From: Verrucomicrobiales bacterium
GTDB lineage: Bacteria; Verrucomicrobiota; Verrucomicrobiia; Verrucomicrobiales; DEV007
DNA: 64,000 nucleotides
NCBI GenBank assembly: GCA_016795505.1
Contig: JAEUHH010000107.1
Location: 1 to 64,000, forward strand
Reading direction: 5' to 3'
Shown here: piece after piece, positions 18,701 through 27,978 of the stretch
Layout of the letters: each line of letters begins with the position of its first letter
Numbering within the stretch: the stretch's first letter is position 1
Notes under the pieces: model-generated
What the model saw: the letters and a program-made list of their open reading frames with translations, nothing else
The model's database searches: none
Told to the model about the DNA's origin: nothing
Position numbers and translations under genes: made by a program

Positions 18701-21700
18701 CGACGCTGCGCGGTTACTCGGGGGCGACAGGCGGGTCTTTGAGTCTGACGGCCCCCGCCTTCCACATAGGAAACAGCCCGGCCGGGGACCCGCGGATCAT
18801 ATCGCTGACGCCCGACTTCTTCAGCACAGGTGGATTCGCTGATTTTTCGCTCACCGGCATCGGCCTGGCCATACCGGGCACGGATCGGTTCATCCCCGGC
18901 GTCAATATTGCACCCGGAACCCGCATCCGCCCGGTCGCCGAGAGTTTCCTCGCCATCCCCCACGCCCCCAACGGCGGAGGCCTGCAGCTGATTCCGTTTG
19001 AGAAGCCGGAAGGTCTCCGCAGTCCGGTGAATCTGACCTTTGCCGCCACCGGAGCGAATGATTCCTTCGCGGGAGGACTGCCCATCATCCGCGGCGATGT
19101 GGTGCTGGGCGCCAATGCAGAGATTGAGACGGACGGCCTGGGCAGTGTCACGCTGCGGGGCCAGACCGTGACCGTGCTCGGCTCGGTCCGAGCTCCCGGC
19201 GGTCGCATTACGGTGTCGGGGGCGAACAGCTTCCCGGTTACCTCTGGAGGCGGCGGGAATTTCCCCCTCACGACCGTCTATATCGGCTCACAAGCTCGTC
19301 TTGATGCCTCTGGAAAGAGCATCATCCGAACCGGTCGCAATGGCTGGCGGGAGGGCCTCATCCTCGCCGGCGGATCGATCTCTGTCGCCGGCAACATCGT
19401 GGCTGAACGCGGGGCGGTGCTCGATGTCTCCGGCACTTCGGGCACTCTCGATCTGCCCGCCACCTACCTCGCCGTCGATGCCAAGCCGATCACGGGTTTG
19501 AAGGGTACCCAGTACGTGCCAGTGAGGATAGACACGAATGGGGGCAGCATATCCCTGGCGGGGGGCCAGATGCTTTACACCGACGCCACCCTGATCGGTC
19601 GGGCGGGTGGGCCCTCGGCCATCGGCGGCTCTCTCACCGTCTCGTCGGGACGCTTCCTGCTCCCGGGAGTGGAATCCAACACCGCAGAGGCCAACCTCAT
19701 CGTCACGCAAAGCGGCCTCACCCTACCCGACTCACCTTTCGCCCGTGGCATCGGCCTGCCTGTGCGCGCCCGCGACGGCAGTGTTCTGCCCGGAATCGGC
19801 AATTTCACCGCGGACCGATTCTCTGCGGGCGGATTCGACTCTCTGACTCTCGGGGGCAATGTGAGATTCCAGGGTCCCGTGAACATAGAGGCGCCTGGGA
19901 GCCTCCGTGTGGCCACCGGGGGAGTGATCTATGCCGACAACCGGGTGCAGTTGGCAGCCCCCTATGTGGCCCTCGGCCAGGCTTTTCGCACCCCAGCGTT
20001 GGCCGGAGACACCGAGGTGTTGTTCACCCGAACCACCGCAAATGGCGACACGCTCCCCTACACCTTTGCTCCCACCTGGGGAACGGGTAGCCTGATCGTT
20101 CGCGCCGACCTGTTGGATATCGGGAATCTGTCCCTCCAAGGGATCGGAAACGCTCGATTCCTGGCCCCGAAAGGAGATATCCGGGGCAACGGCACGCTCA
20201 ACATCGCTGGCAACCTGTTCTTTGAAGCCGGACAGATCTACCCGACGACGCTCAGCCCGTTCAATATCTTCGCCTACGATTACAATCCGGGTGGCGGCCT
20301 CCAGAACGGCACGGTGACCATCGCCGGCGGTTCCAGCCGCTCCCTGCCGCTCTCTGCCGGCGGCACCCTCACCATCAATGCATCGGAAATCCATCAGGGA
20401 GGCACCCTCCGGGCCCCGATTGGCGCGATCCAACTCGGTTGGGACGGATCCGGCACCGCTCCGGTCGATCCACTCGCAGGCAGCTCGATCGGCCAGCCAG
20501 TGACCAAGCAGCTCACCCTCGCCTCGGGCAGCGTGACTTCGGTGGCAGCGGTGGACCCGCGGACCGGCGCCGGCATTCTCATCCCCTACGGCATTTCCTT
20601 TGACGGAAACTCCTGGATCGATCCCGCCGGCAATGACATCACCGTCGGCGGTGTGCCAGCGAAGTCGATCCGCCTGTCCGGCCAGAGCGTGACGACTGAG
20701 TCCGGCTCGACAGTCGACATCCGCGGCGGCGGCGACCTCTACGCCTACCGATGGATCCCGGGCAACGGCGGCAGCCGAGACATCCTGGCGTCCTCGACCA
20801 GTTTTGCGGTGATTCCCGGCTTCGGGTTCAACTACGCGCCCTACGGCGCCTTCAATAACCGGGGATCGGCCGTCAATCTGGCGGGCGAGCCCGGCTATGT
20901 GAATTCTTCCCTCCGTCCCGGTGATCAGGTCACGCTGGGAGCGAGTTCCGGCCTGCCCGCGGGAACCTACACGCTGCTGCCGGCCCGCTATGCCCTGCTG
21001 CCGGGAGCCTTCCTCGTCACGCCGCTCAGCGGAGCTCCCGTGGGATCTTTTGCGCTTCCCGATGGCTCCAGCATCGTTTCCGCTTACCGGGCGAACAATC
21101 TCGACAGCGACCGCGAGGGCCGTACCCGGATGATTCGTCTCGAGGTCGCGCCCGGATCGGTGGTCCGCCAGCGGGCCGAGTATCAGGATTTCTTTGCCAA
21201 TGCCTTCCTTCGCGACGCCGCCCTCGCCCGCGATTTCACTCCGCCTCGCCTGCCGGTCGATTCAGGCTACCTCGCTTTCTCAGCCACCGCCGCCATGGCG
21301 ATCGCCGGCGAGGTGCTGTCCACGCCGCCCCGGGGAGGTCGCGGCAGCCTCATCGACATCAGCAGCCCCATTGACATTGTCATCAATGCCGATGGATCCG
21401 GCGGCCTGCCCGGCACCCTCACCCTCGCCGCATCAAAGCTCAGCGGATTCAATGCCGAGAGTCTCCTCATCGGCGGCTTGCGGACCTTCGGCACCGGAGC
21501 GAACGCAGGGACCGCCACCGTCAACGTGACCACGGGCAACATCACGGTGAACAATGCCGGATCGCCCCTGTCGGGCACGGACATGATCCTCGCTGCCAAG
21601 GGGGCCATCACCCTCGCTCCCGGCGCAGAGATTCACGGCACCGGCTCAGCCGATCTCGACCGTCTGATTATCGGTGATGCCGCGGTGGCGGGCAGCGGCG

Positions 21701-24700
21701 ACGGTTCCCTGCTGCGCGTGGCAGGATCGCAGGACGCCCCCGTGACCCGTCTTGGAGTGGGAAATTCCATCTTGCCCGCGATGAACATCGGCGCCGGCGC
21801 CAGCCTGACCGGTGGCAGCCTCACGGTGGACAGCACCTTCGCCACCAATCTCAATCCCACCGCCACCCTCACGGCGCCGACGATGGCCCTCAACAGTGGC
21901 CAGATCAGCGTGCAATTGAACAATCCCGGCGCCCTCAATCCCACCGTCGGACTGGTGCTCTCCGGCCAGGCGCTGGCTTCCCTGCAAGATTCGGCCCGCG
22001 ATCTATCGCTGCTCAGCTACTCGACGTTCGATGTTTATGGCAACGGATCGGTCGGATCGCGGAATCTCGACCGCCTCGCCATCCAGGCCGGCGCCATCCG
22101 GGGTTTCAACACGGGTGGCGGCACTGCCACCTTCACTGCCCGAGATCTGCTGCTGGAAAACACCACCGGCCGCACCGTGACGGCGCTCCCGGTCAATCCC
22201 CTCAACGGCAAACTCGCCTTCGACGCCAACCAGATCACGCTCGGAGCAAATGCCCTCCGGGTGGAACGTTTTGCGACCGTCGAGATGTCCGCCGACACCC
22301 GCTTGATCACCACCGGCACGGGCTCTTTTTCCACCACCGGCGCGCTCGACCTGATCACCCCGGTCATTACCGGGGCAGGTGCCTCGCGCCACAGCCTCAC
22401 ATCCGGCACTGCCCTGCGTTTGATCCGTCCGGCCGGAGCCTCCCCCGGCACGGCCGTCGGCGGCCTTGGCGCCGACCTGACCCTGCAAGGCTCCACCCTC
22501 GAAGCCAACAGCGACATCCTCCTGCCCAGCGGACGGCTTACTTTGCGCGCCACCACGGGAGCCCTCTCGGTGGGCAATCTCGCGCCCGCCCGCATCGACC
22601 TCGCCGGCGTCAGCCGCGGCTTCCTCGATGTCACCCGCGACACCGATGGCGGCACGGTGAATCTGGAAGCCGACAATGGCTCCATCACTCTCGGCGCCAA
22701 TGCCACGATCGATGTATCAGCTCCCGCCACCGGCGGGAATGCCGGCGCCATCAATGTGCGGGCTCCGAATGGCTCCGTCGCGCTCGGCGGCTCCATTCGC
22801 GGCACGGCGGCGGCCGGCCAGCGCGCCGGTTCCTTCACTCTTGATGCCGGCTCCCTGCCCGGAGGCAATCTCGGTGCGACCGATGCCATTCTCAACGCCG
22901 GACAGTTCAATGAGCAACGCGAATACCGTGTCCACACCGGCAACCTCACCATCGATGGACTCGCCCGCGCCCGGACCTACCGGGCCTTCGCGGACAATGG
23001 CTCGATCACCGTGAGCGGCACCGGTTTCATCGACGCTTCGGGCGTCACCGGAGGTGACATTGAATTGAGCGCCAAGGGCAGCCTGATCGTCCAGTCGGGT
23101 GCGCGCCTGGATGCGTCGGGACAGCAGTTCGACGCCGCCGGTCAGGGCGGATCCATCTTCCTTGGTGCCGGCGCCACCCGGAACGGCGTTATCGACACCA
23201 CCGCCACACTCGATGTCCGGGCCGGCTCGACGCTCTCGCTGGGAGTGGCCGCCCTCAATGCGGACAGCGCGCGGAATGGGCAGTTCACCGGTACGCTTCA
23301 TCTTCGCGCCCCGCAGAATGCCGCCTTCACCGATGTCCTCATGGCACCCATCGGAGGCACCATCAGCGGAGCCTCCAGCATTCTGGTCGAAGGTTACCGC
23401 CTCTACGACCTCACCGCCACGGGAGGTGCCCTGACCAATGCCGTGCGCGACAGCCTCCTGACCAATGGGAACAACTTCATCGGCTCGTCCGGCGTCGCGA
23501 ATGCCAACTACACCGCGATGCTGAACCGCGTGCGCTCCCTCCAGCCCGGACTCGACCTGATCCTGGCACCCGGCGCCGAGATCCTCAACCGCAATGGCAG
23601 CCTGGCCATGGGGTCCACCGCATCGGCCACCTCGGCGGACTGGAACCTCGGCACCTTCCGCTTCGGTCCCCGGTCGGCTCCCGGAGTGCTGACGATGCGC
23701 GCGTCCGAAAATTTGGTCTTCTTCAATGCCCTCAGCGACGGTTTTTCCGGCGGCACCAGTCTGTGGCTCTCGCCGCTGAATGCCCACAATCCTCTGCTAC
23801 CGGCCAACACCCAGTCGTGGAGCTACCGCCTCGCCGCCGGTGCCGACACCAGTTCAGCCAACTTCCGCGCCCTCCGTCCTCTGGGCAGCCTCGCTGCCGA
23901 CATCGGTAATCTCCAACTCGGCAAAAACGCAGGTGCCGCTACCGCTTCAGGAGGAGCGAATGCCCAGACATCTTCGGTGGTCGGGAACAACTTCCAAGTC
24001 ATCCGAACCGGCTCCGGAGATATCGACATCGCGGTGGCGCGGAACGTCCAACTGCTGAACCCCTTCGCCGCCATCTATACCGCCGGCACCGCGGTTCCTT
24101 CCGCCACCACCGTGGTCAATCCGGGTGATTTCTCCCTGCCAAACCTGAACTCCACCCTCGCTCAGGTAGCCCTCGGCGCCCGGCAGCAGATCTATCCCGC
24201 CCAATACAGTTCAGCCGGGGGTAACGTCAATATTTTCGCCGGCGAGAACATCGAGCGCAAAACCCGCAACAATTCCGGTCTGATCGACGACTCCTCCCGC
24301 CAGTTGCCGAACAACTGGCTCTACCGCCGCGGTCATGTCGGTGCCGATGGCAACTTCGGATTGGTCAACATCGGTTCCTTCACCGATCCCAATGCCACCA
24401 CCACCTGGTGGGTCGATTTCTCGAACTTCTTCCAGAGCGTCGGCGCCCTCGGCGGAGGCAATGTCACCCTCGCGGCCGGCAACGATGTGAAGAATGTCGA
24501 TGCCGTCATCCCCACCAACGCCAGGGCTGCCATCGGGGCGCCAGCAAACTCCTTCCTGCTCGAGCTCGGCGGCGGCGACCTCGTCGTCCGCTCCGGCAAC
24601 GATATCAATGCCGGCATCTACTACGTCGAAAGAGGCCGCGGCGCCCTCACCGCCGGCGGCTCCATCGTCACCAACGAAACACGCTCTCCCTCCCTCGGCA

Positions 24701-27033
24701 TCATTGGCAACCTGAACAATCCATCTGCCTTCCGCTTCGACTCCAACACCTGGCTGCCCACCACCTTGTTCGTGGGGCGCTCGTTCTTCGATGTCTCTTC
24801 CCGAGGGGATGCCCTGCTGGGCCCCATCACCAACACCTTTTTGCTTCCCCAGAGCGTCAACAACCGTTTCTACTACAAAACCTATTTCAATACCTTTGGA
24901 TCCGACAGTGGTGCCTCCATCACGTCTCTCGGAGGGGACATTACCTTCCGAAATGCCATCACTACTACCGACACCACCTCACCACGAAACATCCTCAGCA
25001 CCTGGTACAATTCCCAGCAGGTATTCCGGGCCACAGCCGGGACGGATCGTGCTTCCTTCTTCCAGCCCTGGCTCAGGCTGGCGGAGTCGTCGGTTGATCC
25101 CTTCGCGACCACCTTCCTGCTCCAAAGTCCCAACGTGTTGGCCACCGCACTGTCCGGCGATGTTAATCTCCAGGGCTCGCTCACCCTGTTCCCCTCGCCA
25201 ATCGGTCAGTTGGAACTCATCGCCGACGGCTCCATCAACGCCTTTCAGCCCACGGGGCTTTCGAATGTACGCATCCCCGGCCAGAGCGTTCAGATCTGGA
25301 CAGCCTCTTCACTCAACGTCTCCGACGCGAATCCCGCTTCCGTGCCCTCGGCGCTGTCGCCCTTCTCCTATTTCAGCGTGGCCGGTTCCAATGCCAGCGC
25401 AAATACGCTCACTCAGAGTGGCTTTTTCAATCCAGTCGCCAGCCTGTTCACTGAATCCGGCTCCACCACGGGCGCTTTCGCCGCCTCCGCCACCAAGCAG
25501 GCTCTGCACACTCCCGGCCTGCTCCACCTGGGCGATCCCGAGCCCATCCGCCTCTATGCGACCGGGGGAAATCTCTCCGGACTCCAGCTTTTCACCCCCA
25601 AGGCCACCCGCGTCCATGCCTCGCGTGACCTGACGGACATCGCCTTCTACCTCCAGAATCTCGCCGAGACGGATACCACCATCCTCACCGCGGGCCGCGA
25701 CATCGTACCCTACAATGCCGCCAGCCCCCTGCGCGCCCAGGCCCTCTCCTCCGGCAATGCCATCGCCAACAACGAGAATCCCCTCGCCGGCGACATCGTC
25801 ATCGGCGGTCCCGGCAGCATTCAGGTCCTCGCCGGCCGCGATCTCGATCTCGGCACCGGACCGAACAATGCGGACGGCACCGGCGTCGGCCTGTCGTCGG
25901 TCGGCAACAATCGCAACCCTTTCCTGCCCTTCACCGGAGCCCACATCGTCGCCGGTGCCGGCCTCGGCCCCAATACCAGTCTGCTCGGTAGCGATCTCGA
26001 TGTGCAGGGATTCATCGACGAGTTCGTCGAGGGCGGCAATGGCCAGACCTACCTTGCCGAGTTGGGAGTCACCAACTTCGACGCCCTTCCCGCCGAGGAG
26101 CAGGCCCGCGTCGCCCTGGAGGTCTTCTATCTCATCCTGCGCGACGCCGGTCGCGGCTTCAACGATCCCGCCAGCCCCGGCTTCGGCAATTACGACACCG
26201 GTTTTGCCGCCATCGAGGCCCTCTTCGGAGGAGGCGGCAGCGAGGGCGACATCCTCACCCGATCCCGCAGCATCCGCACCCGCAGCGGGGGCAACATTTC
26301 CCTCTTCGCTCCCGCCGGCGGACTCACCCTGTCGAATGCCCTCACCGCCGACAGTCTCGTCCCGCCCGGCATCGTCACCGAGTCCGGTGGCAACGTGAAC
26401 ATCTTCACCGATGGCAGCGTGGACATCGGCGTGGGCCGGATCTTCACCCTGCGCGGCGGCGACATGGTCATCTGGTCATCCACTGGCGACATCGCCGCCG
26501 GCACGGCATCAAAGACCGTCCAGTCCGCGCCGCCGACTCGCGTCATCATCGATCCCCAGAGCGCCACCGTCGAGACCGACCTCGCCGGCCTCGCCACCGG
26601 TGGCGGTATCGGCGTGCTAGCCACCGTCGCCGGCGTCGAGCCAGGCAACGTGGACCTCATCGCCCCCTCCGGCATCATTGACGCTGGCGACGCCGGCATC
26701 CGCGTCACCGGAAACATCAATCTCGCCGCCACCCAGGTGCTCAATGCCTCGAACATCGCCGTCGGCGGCTCCAGCGCCGGCGCCCCGTCCGCACCCGCCA
26801 TTTCCACCCCCAATGTCGGCGGCATCACCTCGGCCGGCAATACCGCCGCCGCCACCAGCAGCGCCGCCACCACCGCCAGCGAAGCCGCCCGCCAGCAGGC
26901 CGCCGCCCCCGCCATGGAGGAGGACACCACCCCCTCCATCATCACCGTCGAAGTCCTCGGCTACGGCGGCGGCGCTGTCGAAGAAGATGAGGAGGAGCGG
27001 AAACGGCGAGAGGAGGCATCGGGCAACCAGTGA
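15730..27033 (+). CDS. giant filamentous-haemagglutinin-like TpsA exoprotein
   Basis: This encodes 3767 residues from a GTG at 15730; the N-terminus holds a plausible signal peptide (about 1-36). A TPS secretion domain (Haemagg_act type) covers about 120-350 with the hallmark 'VYVINRNGIIFGAGSQVNAA', a variant of the NPNGI motif. The remainder is a very long beta-helix of repeated short strands, rich in Gly, Ser, Thr, Asn and Ala, with many 'GGSVTISAGN'- and 'SGSTVDIRGGG'-like rungs. Near residues 3455-3540 a conserved segment ('LRDAGRGFNDPASPGFGNYD', then a GDI...SRSI.TRSGGNI pattern) matches the DUF3739-type C-terminal region of large FHA-family proteins. The last about 25 residues are strongly charged. 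It is probably an exported surface fibre or adhesin moved by the TpsB at 6824. Confidence 0.88.
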   Translation: MNRPPATTHQPGGLAGQVLAWTAIAGLSMGNLRAGDILRGGAPAGDAARRSAAANQATAAAAAAARSSARDSLARTTGALNAVKAMQAAARAAAAGNNAGMNPNLPGTPLPNVPNGLTPGGLQVDPGVIGGTAVWSGATLPTQSQAAGRTTVNIKQTQQTALLSWQTFNVGRQTTLRFDQSSGGANTNKWIAFNKVNDPTGAPSQILGSIQAPGQVYVINRNGIIFGAGSQVNAATLVASSLPINDNLVQRGLLNNPDAQFLFSGLPIPAGTNGTPAFTPEPPNPAIGRYGDVIVQRGATLFSPSNEAKVGGRVMLVGPNVKNDGTIRTPDGQTILAAGLQVGINAHSSADPSLRGLDVFVGAIQEAGQPLYAGSVTNSGLIESLRGSVTMAGKDLNQFGAIESSTSVSLNGRIDLLASYDAVVNTAYDATNPLSQPFLNQRTGTVRLGRGSVTRVMPEYGSSETSIGTQLALRSQVNITGRAIHLAPESRIHAPSGQVNIRAGEWVLLGLGGTNPNSRFLQSVGQVYLDAGSLIDVAGTVDVSVPVTQNILSLELRGAEFANSPLQRAGVLRGATVNVDIRNRGIYNGFAWVGTPLADVAGFVGLIQRTVEEFTAPGGSVTISAGNSVVMQPGSKIDVSGGTIEYQGGFVQTTRLLSGGRLVDIKDATPDRVYDGIYEGKMVNSHDRWGITEVFDQPLALTGRHWENTYTHGAAGGSIAIQAPGMALDGGLIGRTVNGPRQREDRAALSSLKLTFLRENPSVNQFPLHAPTPPTVIFSDDFRQRMAGPFRLDATDNPLGLRADRLETVYLSPSLYTKSGFGTITVENNDGDFRLPEGVTLETPPGGGLTVKASNIGIAGSIFAPSGNLSFTAYNLPLDLVNSRPTVKPTASPSRGRFTLAPGAILSTAGLVADDRASSPVLMPISTSGGTVQISAFSASLAEGALIDVSGGAQMSPRGRVTYGNAGSISVAAGRDLNLDSVLGGTLTLGSTLRGYSGATGGSLSLTAPAFHIGNSPAGDPRIISLTPDFFSTGGFADFSLTGIGLAIPGTDRFIPGVNIAPGTRIRPVAESFLAIPHAPNGGGLQLIPFEKPEGLRSPVNLTFAATGANDSFAGGLPIIRGDVVLGANAEIETDGLGSVTLRGQTVTVLGSVRAPGGRITVSGANSFPVTSGGGGNFPLTTVYIGSQARLDASGKSIIRTGRNGWREGLILAGGSISVAGNIVAERGAVLDVSGTSGTLDLPATYLAVDAKPITGLKGTQYVPVRIDTNGGSISLAGGQMLYTDATLIGRAGGPSAIGGSLTVSSGRFLLPGVESNTAEANLIVTQSGLTLPDSPFARGIGLPVRARDGSVLPGIGNFTADRFSAGGFDSLTLGGNVRFQGPVNIEAPGSLRVATGGVIYADNRVQLAAPYVALGQAFRTPALAGDTEVLFTRTTANGDTLPYTFAPTWGTGSLIVRADLLDIGNLSLQGIGNARFLAPKGDIRGNGTLNIAGNLFFEAGQIYPTTLSPFNIFAYDYNPGGGLQNGTVTIAGGSSRSLPLSAGGTLTINASEIHQGGTLRAPIGAIQLGWDGSGTAPVDPLAGSSIGQPVTKQLTLASGSVTSVAAVDPRTGAGILIPYGISFDGNSWIDPAGNDITVGGVPAKSIRLSGQSVTTESGSTVDIRGGGDLYAYRWIPGNGGSRDILASSTSFAVIPGFGFNYAPYGAFNNRGSAVNLAGEPGYVNSSLRPGDQVTLGASSGLPAGTYTLLPARYALLPGAFLVTPLSGAPVGSFALPDGSSIVSAYRANNLDSDREGRTRMIRLEVAPGSVVRQRAEYQDFFANAFLRDAALARDFTPPRLPVDSGYLAFSATAAMAIAGEVLSTPPRGGRGSLIDISSPIDIVINADGSGGLPGTLTLAASKLSGFNAESLLIGGLRTFGTGANAGTATVNVTTGNITVNNAGSPLSGTDMILAAKGAITLAPGAEIHGTGSADLDRLIIGDAAVAGSGDGSLLRVAGSQDAPVTRLGVGNSILPAMNIGAGASLTGGSLTVDSTFATNLNPTATLTAPTMALNSGQISVQLNNPGALNPTVGLVLSGQALASLQDSARDLSLLSYSTFDVYGNGSVGSRNLDRLAIQAGAIRGFNTGGGTATFTARDLLLENTTGRTVTALPVNPLNGKLAFDANQITLGANALRVERFATVEMSADTRLITTGTGSFSTTGALDLITPVITGAGASRHSLTSGTALRLIRPAGASPGTAVGGLGADLTLQGSTLEANSDILLPSGRLTLRATTGALSVGNLAPARIDLAGVSRGFLDVTRDTDGGTVNLEADNGSITLGANATIDVSAPATGGNAGAINVRAPNGSVALGGSIRGTAAAGQRAGSFTLDAGSLPGGNLGATDAILNAGQFNEQREYRVHTGNLTIDGLARARTYRAFADNGSITVSGTGFIDASGVTGGDIELSAKGSLIVQSGARLDASGQQFDAAGQGGSIFLGAGATRNGVIDTTATLDVRAGSTLSLGVAALNADSARNGQFTGTLHLRAPQNAAFTDVLMAPIGGTISGASSILVEGYRLYDLTATGGALTNAVRDSLLTNGNNFIGSSGVANANYTAMLNRVRSLQPGLDLILAPGAEILNRNGSLAMGSTASATSADWNLGTFRFGPRSAPGVLTMRASENLVFFNALSDGFSGGTSLWLSPLNAHNPLLPANTQSWSYRLAAGADTSSANFRALRPLGSLAADIGNLQLGKNAGAATASGGANAQTSSVVGNNFQVIRTGSGDIDIAVARNVQLLNPFAAIYTAGTAVPSATTVVNPGDFSLPNLNSTLAQVALGARQQIYPAQYSSAGGNVNIFAGENIERKTRNNSGLIDDSSRQLPNNWLYRRGHVGADGNFGLVNIGSFTDPNATTTWWVDFSNFFQSVGALGGGNVTLAAGNDVKNVDAVIPTNARAAIGAPANSFLLELGGGDLVVRSGNDINAGIYYVERGRGALTAGGSIVTNETRSPSLGIIGNLNNPSAFRFDSNTWLPTTLFVGRSFFDVSSRGDALLGPITNTFLLPQSVNNRFYYKTYFNTFGSDSGASITSLGGDITFRNAITTTDTTSPRNILSTWYNSQQVFRATAGTDRASFFQPWLRLAESSVDPFATTFLLQSPNVLATALSGDVNLQGSLTLFPSPIGQLELIADGSINAFQPTGLSNVRIPGQSVQIWTASSLNVSDANPASVPSALSPFSYFSVAGSNASANTLTQSGFFNPVASLFTESGSTTGAFAASATKQALHTPGLLHLGDPEPIRLYATGGNLSGLQLFTPKATRVHASRDLTDIAFYLQNLAETDTTILTAGRDIVPYNAASPLRAQALSSGNAIANNENPLAGDIVIGGPGSIQVLAGRDLDLGTGPNNADGTGVGLSSVGNNRNPFLPFTGAHIVAGAGLGPNTSLLGSDLDVQGFIDEFVEGGNGQTYLAELGVTNFDALPAEEQARVALEVFYLILRDAGRGFNDPASPGFGNYDTGFAAIEALFGGGGSEGDILTRSRSIRTRSGGNISLFAPAGGLTLSNALTADSLVPPGIVTESGGNVNIFTDGSVDIGVGRIFTLRGGDMVIWSSTGDIAAGTASKTVQSAPPTRVIIDPQSATVETDLAGLATGGGIGVLATVAGVEPGNVDLIAPSGIIDAGDAGIRVTGNINLAATQVLNASNIAVGGSSAGAPSAPAISTPNVGGITSAGNTAAATSSAATTASEAARQQAAAPAMEEDTTPSIITVEVLGYGGGAVEEDEEERKRREEASGNQ

Positions 27034-27156
27034 TCGAAGGGGCTGGGGCCAAAGGTGGCGTAAAAACTCGGCCCTGCCTCGAGACCGTTCCCCTGCCGGC
27101 CCCACAAATCGGAACTGAGCGGTTGACGACCCCAACGGCTGTCGCATCGTCCCCGC

Positions 27157-27813
27157 ATGTCAGCCCCCCCCTACACCGCCCACCCCACCGCCGTCATCGA
27201 CGATGGGGCTGTCATCGGCGCGGGCACGACGATCTGGCACTTTTCCCACATCTGCACGGGCGCGCGCATCGGCCAGGGCTGCAGTTTCGGTCAAAACACC
27301 ATGGTCGCCGGTGGCGTGACGATCGGCGACCGCGTCAAAGTGCAGAACAACGTCTCCATCTACACCGGCGCCGAAATCGAGGACGATGTCTTTCTCGGGC
27401 CGTCGTGCGTCATGACGAATGTGACCAATCCCCGCTCGCAAGTCTCGCGCCGGGGACTCTACGAGGTGACCCGCATCCGCCGCGGAGCCACGGTGGGGGC
27501 GAATGCCACGCTGGTTTGCGGGATCACGCTGGGCCGTTACGCCTTCATCGCGGCGGGCTCGGTGGTGGCTCGGGATGTGCCGGACTACGGCTTTTTCCTC
27601 GGCGTGCCGGGCCGGCTGGCAGGCTACATGAGCCGCCACGGCCATCGACTCTACTTTGACGCGGCGGGACAGGCATCCTGCCCGGAGTCGGGCCTGCGCT
27701 ACGCCCATGCCGACGGCGTCGTCCGCTGTCTGGACCTCGACGAGGAAGCCCCCCTCCCCGAAGCCCTCGCCCAGGGCCGCCGCACCTACGACGACTTCAA
27801 GGCGGACCTCTGA
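27157..27813 (+). CDS. left-handed beta-helix N-acetyltransferase (WbpD/WlbB-like)
   Basis: This encodes 218 residues. Hexapeptide repeats run from about residue 8 to 150 ('AVIGAGTTIWHFSHICTGAR', 'VTIGDRVKVQNNVSIYTGAE', 'TVGANATLVCGITLGRYAFI'), giving a left-handed beta-helix that uses acetyl-CoA. The 'TIWHFSHI' and 'VMTNVTNPRS' segments resemble enzymes that acetylate the 3-amino group of UDP-2-acetamido-3-amino-2,3-dideoxy-uronic acid. The C-terminal about 45 residues contain C-P-E-S-G, unlike the shortest family members. The aminotransferase that would supply its substrate is encoded next (27979). Confidence 0.82.
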   Translation: MSAPPYTAHPTAVIDDGAVIGAGTTIWHFSHICTGARIGQGCSFGQNTMVAGGVTIGDRVKVQNNVSIYTGAEIEDDVFLGPSCVMTNVTNPRSQVSRRGLYEVTRIRRGATVGANATLVCGITLGRYAFIAAGSVVARDVPDYGFFLGVPGRLAGYMSRHGHRLYFDAAGQASCPESGLRYAHADGVVRCLDLDEEAPLPEALAQGRRTYDDFKADL

Positions 27814-27907
27814 CGCCGCGCCCCCAAGCCAGCCCCGATGGAGTCTTACTGAAAGCACCGATTTATCCCCATATTTTCTCAAGTCCCCCACCAATCACTG
27901 CTTCCAC

Positions 27908-27942
27908 TTCACTCTTCACTCTTCACTCTTCACTGTTCACCG
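27908..27942. repeat. heptamer tandem repeat TTCACTC, about five copies
   Basis: Three exact TTCACTC units are followed by TTCACTG and TTCACCG. They lie 37 bp before the aminotransferase start, within the 165-bp gap 27814-27978. Confidence 0.75.
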
Positions 27943-27978
27943 ATCCCTCCACCGCGAAAACCGTTTTCCTTAAAGCCA

